This document shows, piece by piece, positions 62,970-64,000 of a stretch of DNA of 64,000 nt. Source of the stretch: Pseudomonas zanjanensis (lineage in GTDB: Bacteria; Pseudomonadota; Gammaproteobacteria; Pseudomonadales; Pseudomonadaceae); NCBI RefSeq assembly GCF_014268745.2, contig NZ_JABWRB020000001.1, positions 310,001 to 374,000 of the forward strand, read 5' to 3'. Under the pieces are notes generated by a model, which saw only the letters and a list, made by a program, of their open reading frames with translations, had not been told where the DNA came from and made no database searches. How positions within the stretch are numbered: the first letter of the stretch is position 1; every line of letters starts with the position of its first letter. The translations under genes were made by a program, and so were the position numbers.

Positions 62970-64000
62970 TCAGCCCGCCACCAACACCCGAATCGCCTCC
63001 AAACGCAACGCCGCTTTCTCAAGCATCGCCAAGCCTTGCTCCCGCTGTTGTCGCAGGGCCACCAGTTCGCTGTCGCGCACGGTTGGGTTGACCGCTTGCA
63101 GGGCGGTCAGGCGTGCCAGTTCCTCGTCGGTATCGGCCGCCAGGCGGCGCTGGGCCTCGGCCACGCGTTCGGCGTGACGCGGGGCGATCTTCTCTTCGCC
63201 GGCATTGATACGAGGCGTGAGCTGGTCGCGCTGGGCCTGGATGAACTTGTTGGCGCTGGCGCGCGGCACGCTTTCGAGCTGGTCGTTCAGGGTTTCGAAC
63301 GAAACCCGGGCGGCCAGGTCGTTGCCGTTGGCGTCCAACAGGCAGCGCAGGGCGGCCGGCGGCAAGTAGCGGCCCAGTTGCAGCGAGCGCGGCGCAACCA
63401 CCTCACTGACGTAGAGCAGCTCCAGCAACACGGTGCCGGGCTTGAGCGCTTTGTTCTTGATCAGCGCCACGGCGGTGTTGCCCATGGAGCCGGACAGCAC
63501 CAGGTCCATACCACCTTGCACCATCGGGTGCTCCCAGGTGATGAACTGCATATCTTCGCGCGACAGCGCCTGGTTGCGGTCATAGGTGATGGTCACGCCT
63601 TCGTCGTCGCCCAGCGGGAAGCTGGCGTCGAGCATTTTTTCGCTCGGCTTGAGGATCAGTGCGTTTTCCGAATGGTCTTCGCTGTCGATACCAAAGGCGT
63701 CGAACAGGGTTTCCATGTAGATCGGCAAGGCAAACTGGTCATCCTGCTCGAGAATGGCCTCCACCAACGCATCGCCTTCACCGGCGCCGCCGGAGTTGAG
63801 CTCCAGCAAACGGTCGCGACCGGTGTGCAGCTCGGCCTCCAGGCGCTCGCGTTCGGTACGGGCCTCGTCGATCAGAGCCTGCCATTGGCCATCATCGGCT
63901 TCCTCCAGCAAGGGCAGCAGGCGCGGGCCGAACTGGTGCTGCAAGGCGTTTCCGGTCGGGCAGGTGTTGAGGAAGGCATTCAGGGCTTCGTGATACCACT
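62970..64000 (-). CDS. rapA: RNA polymerase-associated protein RapA (C-terminal part)
   Basis: The last 343 residues of RapA/HepA are present; the rest lies beyond the window. The visible part covers the RapA C-terminal domain ([79 protein letters not shown]). RapA is a Swi2/Snf2-type ATPase that recycles stalled RNA polymerase; its helicase core would be upstream. The stop codon is at 62970. Confidence 0.93.
   Translation of the reverse strand, partial: WYHEALNAFLNTCPTGNALQHQFGPRLLPLLEEADDGQWQALIDEARTERERLEAELHTGRDRLLELNSGGAGEGDALVEAILEQDDQFALPIYMETLFDAFGIDSEDHSENALILKPSEKMLDASFPLGDDEGVTITYDRNQALSREDMQFITWEHPMVQGGMDLVLSGSMGNTAVALIKNKALKPGTVLLELLYVSEVVAPRSLQLGRYLPPAALRCLLDANGNDLAARVSFETLNDQLESVPRASANKFIQAQRDQLTPRINAGEEKIAPRHAERVAEAQRRLAADTDEELARLTALQAVNPTVRDSELVALRQQREQGLAMLEKAALRLEAIRVLVAG

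Overview
The window is a stretch of Pseudomonas chromosome, most likely from the P. fluorescens group. The evidence is GC-rich coding, dense REP-type palindromes between genes, and the characteristic order gapA | edd-glk-gltR-gtrS | sugar epimerase | gtsABCD-oprB-mutarotase | hexR | zwf-pgl-eda. Other familiar Pseudomonas blocks (gntR-gntK-gntP, fadD2-fadD1, imelysin-bifA-sodB, ArgP with a LysE exporter, a rapA end) agree. I see no transposase, phage gene, tRNA, rRNA or CRISPR array.

Layout. 1-3.3 kb: end of a basic amino-acid antiporter, a family III CoA-transferase and a YbaN-like membrane protein. 3.3-8.4 kb: a heme-uptake locus read leftwards: ECF sigma factor, FecR-type anti-sigma, TonB-dependent heme receptor and heme oxygenase, with a perfect Fur-box palindrome in front. 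8.5-27.8 kb: the glucose/Entner-Doudoroff regulon, covering outer-membrane porin, periplasmic binding protein and ABC importer, glucokinase, Zwf, Pgl, Edd, Eda and GAPDH, plus the regulators HexR and GltR/GtrS. 27.8-42.7 kb: assorted genes (class V aminotransferase, DUF3820, DUF2383 protein, a FUSC/DUF1656/HlyD efflux set, MaoC hydratase, lipase-like hydrolase, two fadD paralogues, BrkB-like protein, peptide deformylase, small proteins). 42.7-46 kb: gluconate repressor, kinase and permease, feeding 6-phosphogluconate into the same pathway. 46-64 kb: alaC, LysE-type exporters, small stress-type proteins, an ECF42-type sigma operon with DGPF/SnoaL proteins and a broken SRPBCC gene, imelysin lipoprotein, bifA, sodB, argP, a short-chain epimerase, a coiled-coil membrane protein, a tandem-Cache periplasmic protein, a 1-kb repeat-rich gene-free block, and the 3' end of rapA.

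How it works together. Glucose enters through OprB and GtsABCD, is phosphorylated by Glk, and passes through Zwf-Pgl-Edd-Eda to pyruvate and glyceraldehyde-3-phosphate (GAPDH). Gluconate enters through GntP and GntK at 6-phosphogluconate. HexR operators (TTGT-N7-ACAA) sit between gapA and edd, and three near-identical operator copies mark the gnt genes. The most interesting non-coding signals are: a 59-bp promoter module shared at fixed spacing by the epimerase and gtsA genes; two 89-bp hairpins, 87/89 identical, that bracket gtsBCD; palindromic repeats nested inside other palindromic repeats; and a 44-bp inverted repeat enclosing 26 copies of a hexamer. The window is mostly conserved housekeeping and accessory metabolism. 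I found no convincing new defence or mobile system.
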